Assembly: GCA_944331805.1 (NCBI GenBank) | Contig: CALVIS010000003.1 | Span: 1 to 53,493, forward strand | Source: an uncultured Bacilli bacterium | GTDB lineage: Bacteria > Bacillota_I > Bacilli_A > RF39 > UBA660 | Reading direction: 5' to 3' | Length of the DNA stretch: 53,493 bases | Shown here: positions 38,484-46,935 of the stretch, in pieces | Layout: every line of letters begins with the position of its first letter | Numbering within the stretch: the first letter of the stretch is position 1 | Translations under genes and position numbers: made by a program | The notes under the pieces: generated by a model | Seen by the model: the letters and a program-made list of their open reading frames with translations, nothing else | Told to the model about the DNA's origin: nothing | The model's database searches: none

Positions 38484-38560
38484 TGGGGCGGTATAAGGGA
38501 ATCGAACCCTTGCATACTGGTGCCACAAACCAGCGTGTTAACCACTTCACCAATACCGCC
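38484..38560 (-). tRNA. tRNA-His (anticodon GTG) with encoded CCA
   Basis: The minus strand folds into a full cloverleaf: acceptor GCGGTAT/ATACCGC, anticodon stem CTGGT/ACCAG with loop TTGTGGC (anticodon GTG), and T-arm AAGGG-TTCGATT-CCCTT. The extra G at position -1 pairs with discriminator C73, the identity mark of tRNA-His. CCA is encoded. tRNA 3' ends are frequent integration sites, and the serine recombinase element lies next to this one. Confidence 0.97.
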
Positions 38561-38660
38561 ATCTGAAATACATACCTATTATAACCATAAAACTATCAAT
38601 TACGCAAGTTTTTTTTGCAATAATGTATAAAAAATAGAAATATGTAAATAATAAAAATAA

Positions 38661-38687
38661 TTAGCACTTTAACTTGACAAGTGCTAA
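38661..38687 (+). promoter_or_regulatory. CIRCE operator of hsp20
   Basis: TTAGCACTT, nine bases, AAGTGCTAA: the HrcA-binding CIRCE inverted repeat, with CTT/AAG in place of the usual CTC/GAG at the inner ends. It overlaps the -35, so HrcA would block RNA polymerase directly and release hsp20 on heat shock. Confidence 0.88.
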
Positions 38688-38702
38688 AATTAGTGCTATA
38701 AC
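38674..38702 (+). promoter_or_regulatory. SigA promoter of hsp20
   Basis: A perfect TTGACA (38674-38679) and TATAAC (38697-38702) are 17 bp apart, with the start codon at 38730. The -35 lies within the CIRCE element. Confidence 0.85.
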
Positions 38703-38729
38703 ATAATTGTGAAAGGAAAGTGATAATAT

Positions 38730-39119
38730 ATGTTACCAACAAGATTTTATTTTGATAATGCATTTGATCAATTATTTGGAAATGAAGGAAGTAAGATGAT
38801 GAATTGTGATATCTATGAAAAAGATAACACATACCATGTAGAAATGGATTTACCAGGATTTAAGAAAGAAGAAATTAAAGTAGAATGTAACAAAGGAAAC
38901 TTAGTTATAACTGCTGAAAAATCTGAAAACACAGAAGATAAAGATGAAGATAAAAAATATCTACGTCGTGAAAGAGTTTATGGTAAATACCAAAGAAGCT
39001 TCTATCTAGGAGATATTAAAGAAGATGCTATTGAAGCTAAATTCGATAATGGTACATTAAGTATTTCTATTCCAAAAATTGATGAAAATGAAAATAAAAG
39101 ACTTATTGATATAAAATAA
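38730..39119 (+). CDS. Small heat-shock protein Hsp20 (alpha-crystallin family)
   Basis: 129 aa. It is an ATP-independent chaperone that holds unfolded proteins. The alpha-crystallin domain runs from about residue 25 to 120: YHVEMDLPGFKKEEIKVECN, the loop RRERVYGKYQRSFYL, and the conserved A-x-x-x-n-G-x-L motif as AKFDNGTLSISIPK near the end. GAAAGGAAAGTG precedes the ATG. It is one of the few plus-strand genes and is controlled by CIRCE. An overlapping open frame on the other strand is a shadow. Confidence 0.95.
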   Translation: MLPTRFYFDNAFDQLFGNEGSKMMNCDIYEKDNTYHVEMDLPGFKKEEIKVECNKGNLVITAEKSENTEDKDEDKKYLRRERVYGKYQRSFYLGDIKEDAIEAKFDNGTLSISIPKIDENENKRLIDIK

Positions 39120-39150
39120 TAAAAAGGCCAAGTTACTGGTCTTTTTTTAT
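39120..39150. terminator. Bidirectional terminator between hsp20 and the membrane protein gene
   Basis: GGCCA-AGTTAC-TGGTC with T-run after it on the plus strand and A-run before it, so it can stop both convergent genes. It begins at the hsp20 stop codon and overlaps the last codons of the facing gene. Confidence 0.65.
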
Positions 39151-39531
39151 ATCCCAAAAATAGATAAACAAAGTATTTAAAATAATTCCTAATATTACTA
39201 AATCTATAATAATAAAATTAGTCTTAAAGTAATCATAATTTAGTGTATACATTAAACTATTGGCTCTATAATCTGTATATAATTTAACTACTATTATTCC
39301 TAAATAAAATGTTAATGCAAAAGAAATTAAATTATAACTAACTAATTCTTTATAGATATCTTTTCTACTAAGTACTGTAAATATATTAATTAAAACAAAC
39401 AAACTACACATAACAAGAAAAGTTATCCCAAATGCACCACAGTTAAATACTACATTTAATAGCAAACAAACAAATATAACAAAGAAAACTACAGAAATTA
39501 ATCTCAGATAATAAACTATTTTTTTAAGCAT
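39133..39531 (-). CDS. Four-helix membrane protein of unknown function
   Basis: 132 aa with four hydrophobic segments: about residues 7-26, 30-50, 65-87 and 103-125. The first residues (MLKKIVYYLRL) are basic, so the N-terminus is likely cytoplasmic. The gene overlaps the end of the upstream ATPase gene by 8 bp and has a GAGG site within it, so the two are coupled and may work together. No family recognised. Confidence 0.75.
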   Translation of the reverse strand: MLKKIVYYLRLISVVFFVIFVCLLLNVVFNCGAFGITFLVMCSLFVLINIFTVLSRKDIYKELVSYNLISFALTFYLGIIVVKLYTDYRANSLMYTLNYDYFKTNFIIIDLVILGIILNTLFIYFWDIKKDQ

Positions 39532-40456
39532 GTGTTAAACCTCTATCTAATCCATCCGCTATCTCATTCTTAAACTCTTCCTTAAATCTAGGAAGCTCTT
39601 TTTTAATAACATCAGGATAAACATTTTTAGTGTTTTCAATCGCTTTTTCTATATCAAAGATATTTACTTCTTTTCTATTATTATAAATAGCATAAGAAAA
39701 AGCTTGTTGTAAAATAGTTAGAGTTACATCAGGATATCTTGAACCTATTTCATATATTCTTCTATATTCACTAGTAAGATCTGTTAAAAAAGCCATAATC
39801 TTTTGTTTAACATAAGGATCATACATCAACTTAGCACCTGTTTTCTTTTCTATTTTAGGAAGAGTACCCATACAAATAGCAATAGTTTGTTCTCTTGTAG
39901 GTTCCTCTACTTCTACTTTTTGAAAACGTCTAACAAAAGCTTTATCTCTTAAAATATATTGTTCATACTCTTCAGTAGTAGTCGCCCCTATTACTTTAAT
40001 ATCTCCTCTATCAAGACCTGGTTTAAACATATTAGCAAAGTCAAGAGACTCACCCTTACTTCCCATTAAAGTATGAATCTCATCTATAAATAATATTAAG
40101 TTAGTATATTCTTTTAACTCATCTAAAAGTATCTGGATTTTACTTTCTCCTGTATCAGGATCTTCCCCAAGTAATGCTGACGTATTAACTTTAATAATCT
40201 GATAACCCTTTAAGGCATCAGGAACATTACCTAACTGAATCCGATAAGCAAGTCCTTCAACAATAGCAGTTTTACCAACACCAGGTTTACCTGTTAAAAT
40301 AGCAGACTTCTCAGGTGTAAGTAATATCAACACTAATTGTTTAATTTCTTCTTCTCTTCCAATAGCAGGATTAGTAATATATTCTTTTTCTGTAAAATTT
40401 TCTCCATAACTTTTTAATATACTAACTTTACTTTTTCTAATTAACTCATCATTCAT
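39524..40456 (-). CDS. Single-domain Clp-like AAA+ ATPase
   Basis: About 310 aa. The sequence is that of the first ATPase domain of ClpA/B/C: NPAIGREEEIKQLVLIL, Walker A GKPGVGKT near residues 56-63, the aromatic pore-type region, Walker B ILFIDEIHTLMG near 122-133, and the Arg-rich AFVRRFQKVEVEEPTREQ. It lacks the N-terminal Clp repeats, the middle domain and the second ATPase domain, so it is much shorter than ClpB (about 860). The start is ATG 40456, with AAAGGTG 6 nt upstream; the GTG at 40465 overlaps that site. It is probably a native short paralogue, not a truncation, because no remnant follows. It is coupled to a membrane protein gene. Confidence 0.85.
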   Translation of the reverse strand: MNDELIRKSKVSILKSYGENFTEKEYITNPAIGREEEIKQLVLILLTPEKSAILTGKPGVGKTAIVEGLAYRIQLGNVPDALKGYQIIKVNTSALLGEDPDTGESKIQILLDELKEYTNLILFIDEIHTLMGSKGESLDFANMFKPGLDRGDIKVIGATTTEEYEQYILRDKAFVRRFQKVEVEEPTREQTIAICMGTLPKIEKKTGAKLMYDPYVKQKIMAFLTDLTSEYRRIYEIGSRYPDVTLTILQQAFSYAIYNNRKEVNIFDIEKAIENTKNVYPDVIKKELPRFKEEFKNEIADGLDRGLTHA

Positions 40457-40497
40457 TCTTATCACCTTTACTTCTTTAGTATAACATAAATATTAAA

Positions 40498-41949
40498 TTA
40501 TTTATACCCTATATCATAGTTACTTGGCCCCATAATACTTTTACCATCTAAATCAAATCTAGAACCATGACAAGGACAGTCCCAAGTCTTCTCTACTTCA
40601 TTAAAGACCAAACCACATCCTAAATGAGGACATTTATTATAAACAATATGTTCTCTACCCTTATCATCTTTATAAATTGCAACTGCTTTACCATCTATTC
40701 TTGTAAATTTAGGATTTCCATTATAAAAAGATTTATTTTTATTAACTTTACTATCTATAAAACTATAAAGATTACTAAAGATGTTTATTGGATAATTAAT
40801 TAACTTCTGTTTATTAAAAGCTCTTCTAGGATCAAATAACTCTTTATAGATATTATATTTATTATCAATTAAGTCTTTTATTATCGTACTAGCAAGTATA
40901 CCATTAGAGTTACCCCAAGTATTATAACCAGTAGAAAGTATTAAGTTATCATCAATAAAACCTATTAAAGGAAGATGATCTAAAGTCATTAAATCATAAT
41001 TACTCCAAACATAATCATAATTAGTTATATTAGTATTATTCTCTAAATCACTAACCATCTTTTTACTATTAGAAGCAAAAGCAAGATTAGCTGATGATGA
41101 TACAGTTAATAAATAATCATTATAGTATCGGATAGATTTTAAAGGTTTCTCTATATTAATAGCATTAAAGTCATAACTATTATTAACACTTGAACATACT
41201 AAGAAAGACTTTTCTAAATAACACTTAAATGGCATTAAATAAGGAATTAAGAAGTAAGGATAATGAAGAGCTAAAACGATCTTTTTAGTCTTTATAATAT
41301 TTCCTTCAGTATAGCATTTAAAAGAATCTCCATCTTTTTCTATTTTAATTATCTTAGTTTTTTCATAAACTCTATGATTAAGACTAATAGATTTTTTAAC
41401 TATTTCTTTTATAAATTTTAAAGGATGAAAGGTATAAGTATCATTAACATAAAAACCTGATTCTACTTTCATTCCATTAGGCAATTTCTTAATAGAAGTA
41501 GTCTTCTCTCCAAAAGATGAAAGTAATTCCTTTTCTTTTTCTATTTTCTTAATATTAGAAGAATCTAATGTATATAAATAAGACTTACTTTTCTTTAAAT
41601 CACAATCAATTTTTTCGTTTTTTACAATACAACTAACCATCTTTAAAGCTTCTTTTTGACTACGATAATATAAATAACTTTTATCTCTTCCAAAGATATA
41701 TTTGAGTTTAGTATAAATATCTTCCTGTAAAAAAGTTATTTTAGCACTACTTCTACTAGATGCTCCACTGCCTATTCTATTCTTTTCTACCAAAGCTATT
41801 TTTCTATTATCATCCCTAAACTGATAAAAGGTACTACATCCTGTAATACCTCCACCAATTATTAAAATATCAACATCTATATTTTCATTTAATGCTTCAT
41901 AATTATCACTATCATTAACAGTATCTTGCCAAATAGAAATATTTTTCAT
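40498..41949 (-). CDS. FAD-dependent oxidoreductase with C-terminal Rieske [2Fe-2S] domain
   Basis: 483 aa. The N-terminal Rossmann motif is VDILIIGGGITGCSTF near residues 27-42, followed by GSGASSRSSAKIT, as in D-amino-acid/glycine oxidase-type enzymes. The C-terminal 80 residues are a Rieske domain, with cluster ligands in CPHLGC and CPCHGS. This DAO-plus-Rieske architecture is known in Firmicutes (YhfW-like). The substrate is not predictable. It is separated from the next gene by about 40 bp. Confidence 0.92.
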   Translation of the reverse strand: MKNISIWQDTVNDSDNYEALNENIDVDILIIGGGITGCSTFYQFRDDNRKIALVEKNRIGSGASSRSSAKITFLQEDIYTKLKYIFGRDKSYLYYRSQKEALKMVSCIVKNEKIDCDLKKSKSYLYTLDSSNIKKIEKEKELLSSFGEKTTSIKKLPNGMKVESGFYVNDTYTFHPLKFIKEIVKKSISLNHRVYEKTKIIKIEKDGDSFKCYTEGNIIKTKKIVLALHYPYFLIPYLMPFKCYLEKSFLVCSSVNNSYDFNAINIEKPLKSIRYYNDYLLTVSSSANLAFASNSKKMVSDLENNTNITNYDYVWSNYDLMTLDHLPLIGFIDDNLILSTGYNTWGNSNGILASTIIKDLIDNKYNIYKELFDPRRAFNKQKLINYPINIFSNLYSFIDSKVNKNKSFYNGNPKFTRIDGKAVAIYKDDKGREHIVYNKCPHLGCGLVFNEVEKTWDCPCHGSRFDLDGKSIMGPSNYDIGYK

Positions 41950-41979
41950 ATAATCACCTATTTCTATTATGGCTAAAAA

Positions 41980-42579
41980 TTAATCATATATACTATCTCT
42001 ATCGTAACTAACTACCTCACCAGTATTAGCATTTATTTTATAGTCATATTCATAGTCACCATGAGTAAAATCAATTTCATAAACAAGAACACCATCATCA
42101 TACTCTTGCTCTGTTCTTAAAAACTGTACAGCATCTTCAGTTAAGTTAGCATTAGTAAGTGCAATATTTTTCGCTTCATCAAGAGGTATACTAGCAGTAG
42201 TTGTATTATTACCATTATTAGAGCCATTAGTATTAGAATTATTACTGTTATTACTATTATTATCATCAATTATACCATTAGTAAAATATTTAAAATCAGT
42301 ATAAATAATGCTTCCACCTTCAGTATCAGTTCTAGCATCAACTTTATATTCATAAGCATCATTATGATAATAAACTTCTACTTCATAAATACCTTTGTCT
42401 AGATCAAAATCAATATCTTCAAAATATAAATCATTTACATTAGCATTCATATTAGCTGCGATAATACCTTTAACTTCATTTTTACTAATAAATGTTGTCT
42501 TAAAATAAATTAAGATAAGTAAAGCAATTACAACAAGAATACCTACTACAATAATAATTATTTTTCCATATTTTTTCAT
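41980..42579 (-). CDS. Membrane-anchored protein with PepSY-like repeats
   Basis: 199 aa. An N-terminal basic segment (MKKYGK) and a transmembrane helix (IIIIVVGILVVIALLILIYF) anchor it, with the rest outside. Two PepSY-like units follow: residues about 35-100 (YEVEVYYHNDAYEYKVDA) and 130-195 (YEIDFTHGDYEYDYKINA, NTGEVVSYD). A low-complexity linker of Asn and Ser repeats (about 103-128) joins them; its codon-level repeats (AAT/AGT) may vary in length. PepSY domains often inhibit proteases. Function unknown. Confidence 0.85.
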   Translation of the reverse strand: MKKYGKIIIIVVGILVVIALLILIYFKTTFISKNEVKGIIAANMNANVNDLYFEDIDFDLDKGIYEVEVYYHNDAYEYKVDARTDTEGGSIIYTDFKYFTNGIIDDNNSNNSNNSNTNGSNNGNNTTTASIPLDEAKNIALTNANLTEDAVQFLRTEQEYDDGVLVYEIDFTHGDYEYDYKINANTGEVVSYDRDSIYD

Positions 42580-42642
42580 ATCATCTATCCTTTCTATACT
42601 TAAATTTTATCATTACATTTTATTTAAGTAAAGATGAATTTA

Positions 42643-42673
42643 GAAGAAAAGAAGAACCCTATAATTGTTCTTC
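42643..42673 (-). terminator. Terminator after the AlbA_2 gene, built on a valS-like remnant
   Basis: GAAGAAC and GTTCTTC form a perfect 7-bp stem with a 9-nt loop, followed by TTTTCTTC on the minus strand. The 5' arm is part of a stretch identical to the end of valS, so this may be the original valS terminator, now displaced. Confidence 0.7.
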
Positions 42674-42683
42674 TAATAACTTA
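42663..42683 (-). repeat. 21-bp copy of the valS 3' end (left repeat)
   Basis: These 21 bases (minus strand TAAGTTATTAGAAG... to ...CAATT) are identical to 47176-47196 at the end of valS. In frame the minus strand reads KLLEEQL then a stop (TAG), the same last seven residues as ValS, with a synonymous Leu codon next to the stop. The two copies bracket 4.5 kb. Confidence 0.75.
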
Positions 42684-42697
42684 CTAATTATATTTAT

Positions 42698-42772
42698 TAT
42701 CAAATAAAAACCTATAATAAAATCAATGTTTTTTTAATAGTTCTTATTATAAATCAAATAACTATCAAATAA
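42698..42772 (-). repeat. TTATTTGATA repeats downstream of the AlbA_2 gene
   Basis: Copies of TTATTTGATA or a one-base variant (minus strand) lie at 42698-42707, 42752-42761 and 42763-42772. The last two are 11 bp apart, one helical turn, and touch the end of the gene. The same arrangement recurs upstream of the gene. Confidence 0.65.
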
Positions 42773-42773
42773 A

Positions 42774-44252
42774 TCATGCCCAGTATGGAAGGTAACTTTT
42801 ATATTTTCTAGACTCAGAATTAGGTTGATATTCCTTTATTACACCAGATAACACTGCATCGGCTAAAAGTCTTGAAGCAATTGCTGAATTCTTTTTTTCA
42901 ATATTAAATCTAGTACGTAAAGTTTCATTGGTCATTTTTTCGTTTGAAACATATTGCAAGCATGCATGTTGATAGCAAGCTCTAATTTTATCTTCTTTAC
43001 TCATCTCACTCAATTTTTTATACTCATATAAAATAACTTTTGTACCACTATCATATTCAATAAAATTAGGAGCTGGTAGCTGAAATAATTCTATAGATTT
43101 TATTGTTTTATCTATGCCACTACCTTTTTCTTCACACATATTAAATCTTCTCATAATGCTTGCTAGTTTTTCATTTCTAGAAATTGGATTATGGTCAATA
43201 AATCTATCAATATTAATTAGTGGTGAACCAGGATTTAAAATTTCAAGTCTGTCAGAGAACAATTCTATTAATATACTTGCCCCCTGAATGGTAAAATCTT
43301 GATGAATAACAGCATTAGCTATCAATTCTCTAAGTGCAATTTCAGGATACATCTTAATTTGTGAACGAAATGCTACTCCTATATGTTCATTTTGAGGAGT
43401 TAATAAATCTAAATTTTTTAAAATTTCTTCAAAACATAAAGCATATCCTTTATCATAATTTATTTCACGTATAGTCTCAAGTTTATTCTTTGATTTATAT
43501 TGAATTAATCTAATTGTTTTCCTTGAAATAGTTCTAAACTGATGAATATTCTTAGCAAATAAAATAGCTCCTAAATTTGTTATGGCAAGTTTACCATACA
43601 CTTTTTTCACAAAACCTTCTGATAAAAAATCTTCAATTAGTTTATCAATAGTATCTGGATATGGTAAATCTAATAATTTATAATAAGCTGTAACTTCTAA
43701 TAATTCTACTATATCATTTTTGTTTAATTTAGAAATTGCTATCTCATCTTCGAAAGATATTTTATTCAATTGATTCCATAATTTTTTCTCTTTTTCTTTA
43801 TAATCACATAACTTATGCTTTTGTTCACCTACTCTAATATAAGCAACTTTATCAAACTCTACTGGATAATTCTTAGCTTTATCTATTTCAATTATTAAAA
43901 TAGATTTATTTTCATATTCAACTTCATAAGCTTCGAACTCTATTTGCGGTTTTAATTTTCGATATATCCAATTATACAAAGGCTCGTTACCTTTCTTTGT
44001 GTTATAAAAATCAAAATTAGTACCTATAATATTTCTAGTTTTATTATCTATCCCATATACTAAATAAGCATGTTCTTTATTCCATAACGCTGCTGAATTA
44101 GACAAAGCTGAAATATATTCACCAATCATATGAGGATCATCATTATTCACTTTAAATTCAATCCATTCATTTTCTTTATTAAATTTTAATAATGATTTCA
44201 ATAAATCAATTAATTCATTTTTAGAAATTTTATATTCTTCTACATCATACAT
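42774..44252 (-). CDS. AlbA_2/Schlafen-type regulator with HATPase_c_4 domain
   Basis: 492 aa. The N-terminal AlbA_2 domain has ENEWIEFKVNNDDPHMIGEY near residues 21-40 and YLVYGIDNKTRNIIGT near 63-78. The C-terminal half carries the HATPase_c_4 (RecG-like) block LRELIANAVIHQDFTIQG near 307-324 and CEEKGSGIDKTI. A winged-helix-like tail follows. Such proteins are predicted transcription regulators or nucleic-acid-binding stress proteins, often found in defence islands and mobile DNA. The gene is flanked on both sides by TTATTTGATA repeats that may be its own operators. It follows the second ValRS gene's terminator region in divergent spacing but on the same strand. Confidence 0.88.
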   Translation of the reverse strand: MYDVEEYKISKNELIDLLKSLLKFNKENEWIEFKVNNDDPHMIGEYISALSNSAALWNKEHAYLVYGIDNKTRNIIGTNFDFYNTKKGNEPLYNWIYRKLKPQIEFEAYEVEYENKSILIIEIDKAKNYPVEFDKVAYIRVGEQKHKLCDYKEKEKKLWNQLNKISFEDEIAISKLNKNDIVELLEVTAYYKLLDLPYPDTIDKLIEDFLSEGFVKKVYGKLAITNLGAILFAKNIHQFRTISRKTIRLIQYKSKNKLETIREINYDKGYALCFEEILKNLDLLTPQNEHIGVAFRSQIKMYPEIALRELIANAVIHQDFTIQGASILIELFSDRLEILNPGSPLINIDRFIDHNPISRNEKLASIMRRFNMCEEKGSGIDKTIKSIELFQLPAPNFIEYDSGTKVILYEYKKLSEMSKEDKIRACYQHACLQYVSNEKMTNETLRTRFNIEKKNSAIASRLLADAVLSGVIKEYQPNSESRKYKSYLPYWA

Positions 44253-44263
44253 AAATTTTCTCC

Positions 44264-44284
44264 TATCAAATAACTGTCAAATAA
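44264..44284 (-). promoter_or_regulatory. Tandem TTATTTGAYA sites upstream of the AlbA_2 gene
   Basis: Minus strand: TTATTTGACA (44275-44284) and TTATTTGATA (44264-44273), 11 bp apart, ending 12 bp before the start codon. This is nearly the same 21 bp as at 42752-42772 downstream. Position and spacing suit an operator, or flanking repeats from insertion of the gene. Confidence 0.5.
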
Positions 44285-44285
44285 G

Positions 44286-44350
44286 AATTTCCTTTATTTA
44301 AAAGGAAATTTTAGATATTTATTTATTTTTTTATATATTTATCAAATAAA
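44286..44350 (-). promoter_or_regulatory. Inverted repeat and further site in the AlbA_2 leader
   Basis: AATTTCCTTT and AAAGGAAATT (about 44287-44312) form a perfect 10-bp inverted repeat with a 5-bp centre. A single TTATTTGATA lies at 44340-44349, whose TTGATA could be the -35 of a promoter reading toward the gene. No clear -10 was settled. Confidence 0.45.
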
Positions 44351-44371
44351 ATTGTACCAAAGAAAAACAAA

Positions 44372-44413
44372 AAAAGATATAATTTTTTTTAATCATATAT
44401 ATCTTTTAATATA
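44372..44413 (-). terminator. Terminator of the second ValRS gene
   Basis: AAAGATATA and TATATCTTT form a 9-bp stem with an AT-rich loop, followed by TTTTG on the minus strand, directly after the stop codon. Confidence 0.6.
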
Positions 44414-44418
44414 TTTTT

Positions 44419-46830
44419 CTACTCAATGCCAAGCTCTATTTTATTAATTATATAATTTTTATCTATTTCATTTATAGTTAAATTATTTATAAATAATGTT
44501 GCCTTAAAATCTTTTATTGAACTTTCTATCGCTTCTTTGATATCGTTTGAACACTCTAAATCCAATTCTTTTACTGGTGTTTTCAACGATAAGTTATTAC
44601 TAGATTTTTCACCTCTAACAGCACTAATTATTTCACACATTAAATCTCCGTTAGTTACTTCTTTATCAAATGAATAATCAAATTGTTTTATTTCCGTTAA
44701 ATGAATTGATTTATTATCATGATAAATTTCTTGATATATCTCTTCAGTTATATAAGGGAAGAATACACTAAAGTCTTGTAATAACTTATATAAAATCATA
44801 TAAACTGTTTTTTGTCCTGAATATCTTGCCTTTTCTCCAAACTCTTCTGGTCTGTATAATCTATGCTTAACTATCTCTATATAATTATCACAGAAATTCC
44901 AAAAGAATTTTTCTAATATATTTAATCCTAAACCAATTTCATAATTATCTAAATATTTAATATATTCTTTTTCCATTTTCATAAAATTTCCTAATATCCA
45001 TTTGTCAATATATTCAAAATCATTAAATTCTTTATCTTCATAATCCTGTAAATGCATCTCTATGAATTTAGAAACATTCCAAATCTTATTAACTAACTTC
45101 TTACCTCGTAATAAAGTTTCTTCACTAAATGTTATATCAGTTCCAAGTCTTCCAGAAGCAGCCCAATATCTAACTACATCTGCTGAATAACTGTTAATTA
45201 AATCTAATGGCTCTACTTTAGAGTTTCCTTTACTTTTACTAATTTTCTCTCCTTTATTAGCCATTGCAAAACCTGAAATCATAATATTATCCCATGGTCT
45301 TATACCAAAATGATAAAAACACTTAACAATAGTATAAAAATCCCATGTTCTAATTATATCTGAAGCGTTAGCCCTTAAACTCATTGGTTTTAAAATATCT
45401 TCATAATTATCTTTTTCACCATATTTCATATTTATTAGAGGTGTTACTGATGAGGTTGCCCATGTATCCATTACATCAGATTCTGGAACAAATTCCTTAC
45501 ATCCACATTTAGGACACTCCTTTTCTAATGGACTATCAGTAAGAGGATTAACTGGTAATTGTTCCTTTTTAGCAAATATTGGCTCACCACATTTCTTACA
45601 ATACCATACTGGAAATGGAACGCCAAAATATCTTTGACGAGATATACACCAATCCCAGGCAATATTATTTACCCATTCTTCATATCTATTATGCATGTGT
45701 GATGGATACCAATTGATTTCCTTACCAATTCTTAAAAAATCTTCTTTATGATTCATAATATCAATAAACCATTGGTTCATTACAGTATATTCTACTTCTC
45801 TACCACATCTTTCATGAGTTTGTACTTCATGCTCTAATTCTTCTATTTTTACTATATAACCTGCTTCTTGTAAATCTTCGACAATCTTACCTCTCGCTTC
45901 CTTTATTTTCATTCCTCCATAATTAGGAATAGAATCTATTATTCTTCCATCATCAGTAAAAATGTATTTTAAAGGTAAATTATATTTTTTCCACCATTCA
46001 ATATCTGTCCCGTCCCCAAAAGTACAACACATAACAATGCCTGTTCCTTTATCTATTGCAACTTTTTCATCTGCCATAATAGGTACTTCTACATCTATTA
46101 CAGGTATATGTGCAGTTTTATCAATTAAATGTTTATGTTCTTCATCATTTGGATTTACAAAAACACTTACAATTGCTGGTAATAATTCAGGACGAGTTGT
46201 TGCAATAGTAAACTTTTCGCCATCCTCTACTGTTTCAAAATTCACATAATTAAATGTTGTTTTTATAGTTTTTGTTTCAAGTTCTGCTTGGGCTATTGAA
46301 GTTAAACATTCATTACACCATAAAGCAGGACTTTCTTTATGATAACAATGTCCTTTTTCTATTAAATCAAGAAATGAAGCCTGACTAATTTTAATAGTAG
46401 ACGGACTTACCGTTTTATAGTGCATACTCCAATCAGTACTAACACCAAGACGAGAAAATAAATTTTGAAATTCACTTTCATATTTATCAGTAGTTTCATA
46501 GCATAAAGCTGAAAACTTTTCTCTACCCATTTCATGAGCTTTCTTACCTTGTTCTTTTTCAACTAATCTTTCACTTGGAAGACCATTATCATCAAAACCA
46601 AATGGATAAAATACATTATATCCTCTTATTCTTTTATATCTTGCAATCATTTCTGCTTGTGAATAAGAAAATATATGACCAATATGAATTTTACCATTAA
46701 CTGTTGGAGGTGGAGTATCTATAGAATATATTTTCCTTTTATCAGGAACAAATTCATAAATTTTATTTTCTTTCCAATAATTTAACCATTTTTGTTCTTT
46801 TTCTAAAGCATTGTATTTTTTATCTAACAT
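44419..46830 (-). CDS. valS: Second valyl-tRNA synthetase, divergent type
   Basis: 803 aa, a class I synthetase that charges tRNA-Val with valine in the cytoplasm. The ATP site motifs are GKIHIGHIFS near residues 41-50 and KISKSKGNSK near 529-538. The editing domain (TIATTRPELLPAIVSVFVNP) is present, and zinc knuckles CNEC, CKKC and CPKC occur, as in archaeal-like ValRS. It differs strongly from the neighbouring 845-aa ValS (for example VNGKIHIGH versus VTGKLHLGH) and lacks its long C-terminal coiled arm. The T-box upstream has a GUA specifier, which supports valine rather than isoleucine. Acquisition by transfer, perhaps as an inhibitor-resistant copy, is inference. Confidence 0.87.
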   Translation of the reverse strand: MLDKKYNALEKEQKWLNYWKENKIYEFVPDKRKIYSIDTPPPTVNGKIHIGHIFSYSQAEMIARYKRIRGYNVFYPFGFDDNGLPSERLVEKEQGKKAHEMGREKFSALCYETTDKYESEFQNLFSRLGVSTDWSMHYKTVSPSTIKISQASFLDLIEKGHCYHKESPALWCNECLTSIAQAELETKTIKTTFNYVNFETVEDGEKFTIATTRPELLPAIVSVFVNPNDEEHKHLIDKTAHIPVIDVEVPIMADEKVAIDKGTGIVMCCTFGDGTDIEWWKKYNLPLKYIFTDDGRIIDSIPNYGGMKIKEARGKIVEDLQEAGYIVKIEELEHEVQTHERCGREVEYTVMNQWFIDIMNHKEDFLRIGKEINWYPSHMHNRYEEWVNNIAWDWCISRQRYFGVPFPVWYCKKCGEPIFAKKEQLPVNPLTDSPLEKECPKCGCKEFVPESDVMDTWATSSVTPLINMKYGEKDNYEDILKPMSLRANASDIIRTWDFYTIVKCFYHFGIRPWDNIMISGFAMANKGEKISKSKGNSKVEPLDLINSYSADVVRYWAASGRLGTDITFSEETLLRGKKLVNKIWNVSKFIEMHLQDYEDKEFNDFEYIDKWILGNFMKMEKEYIKYLDNYEIGLGLNILEKFFWNFCDNYIEIVKHRLYRPEEFGEKARYSGQKTVYMILYKLLQDFSVFFPYITEEIYQEIYHDNKSIHLTEIKQFDYSFDKEVTNGDLMCEIISAVRGEKSSNNLSLKTPVKELDLECSNDIKEAIESSIKDFKATLFINNLTINEIDKNYIINKIELGIE

Positions 46831-46935
46831 TTTATCATCCTTTCTTTTATCTTAATTAGTTTATATTTAGCATAAGAAAGACTCGTACATAATCACTTTT
46901 AAATATATATTTCATTTATTATCAACTCCTTAAAA

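Noticed and set aside
38484..38560. tRNA-His 3' end as the attachment site of the recombinase element
   Set aside because: No second partial copy of the tRNA end was found in the window, and large serine recombinases do not usually target tRNA genes.
38596..38832. 78-codon open frame opposite the start of hsp20
   Set aside because: It overlaps the CIRCE promoter and hsp20 on the other strand, has no ribosome site and no protein-like family; a shadow of hsp20 and its leader.
39524..40456. Truncated clpB pseudogene
   Set aside because: The frame ends cleanly, is followed by a coupled gene, and no second ATPase domain remnant is seen, so a short native ATPase is more likely.
44419..46830. Isoleucyl- or leucyl-tRNA synthetase for the second class I enzyme
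   Set aside because: The overall plan and size fit ValRS of the archaeal-like type and the leader specifier reads GUA (Val).
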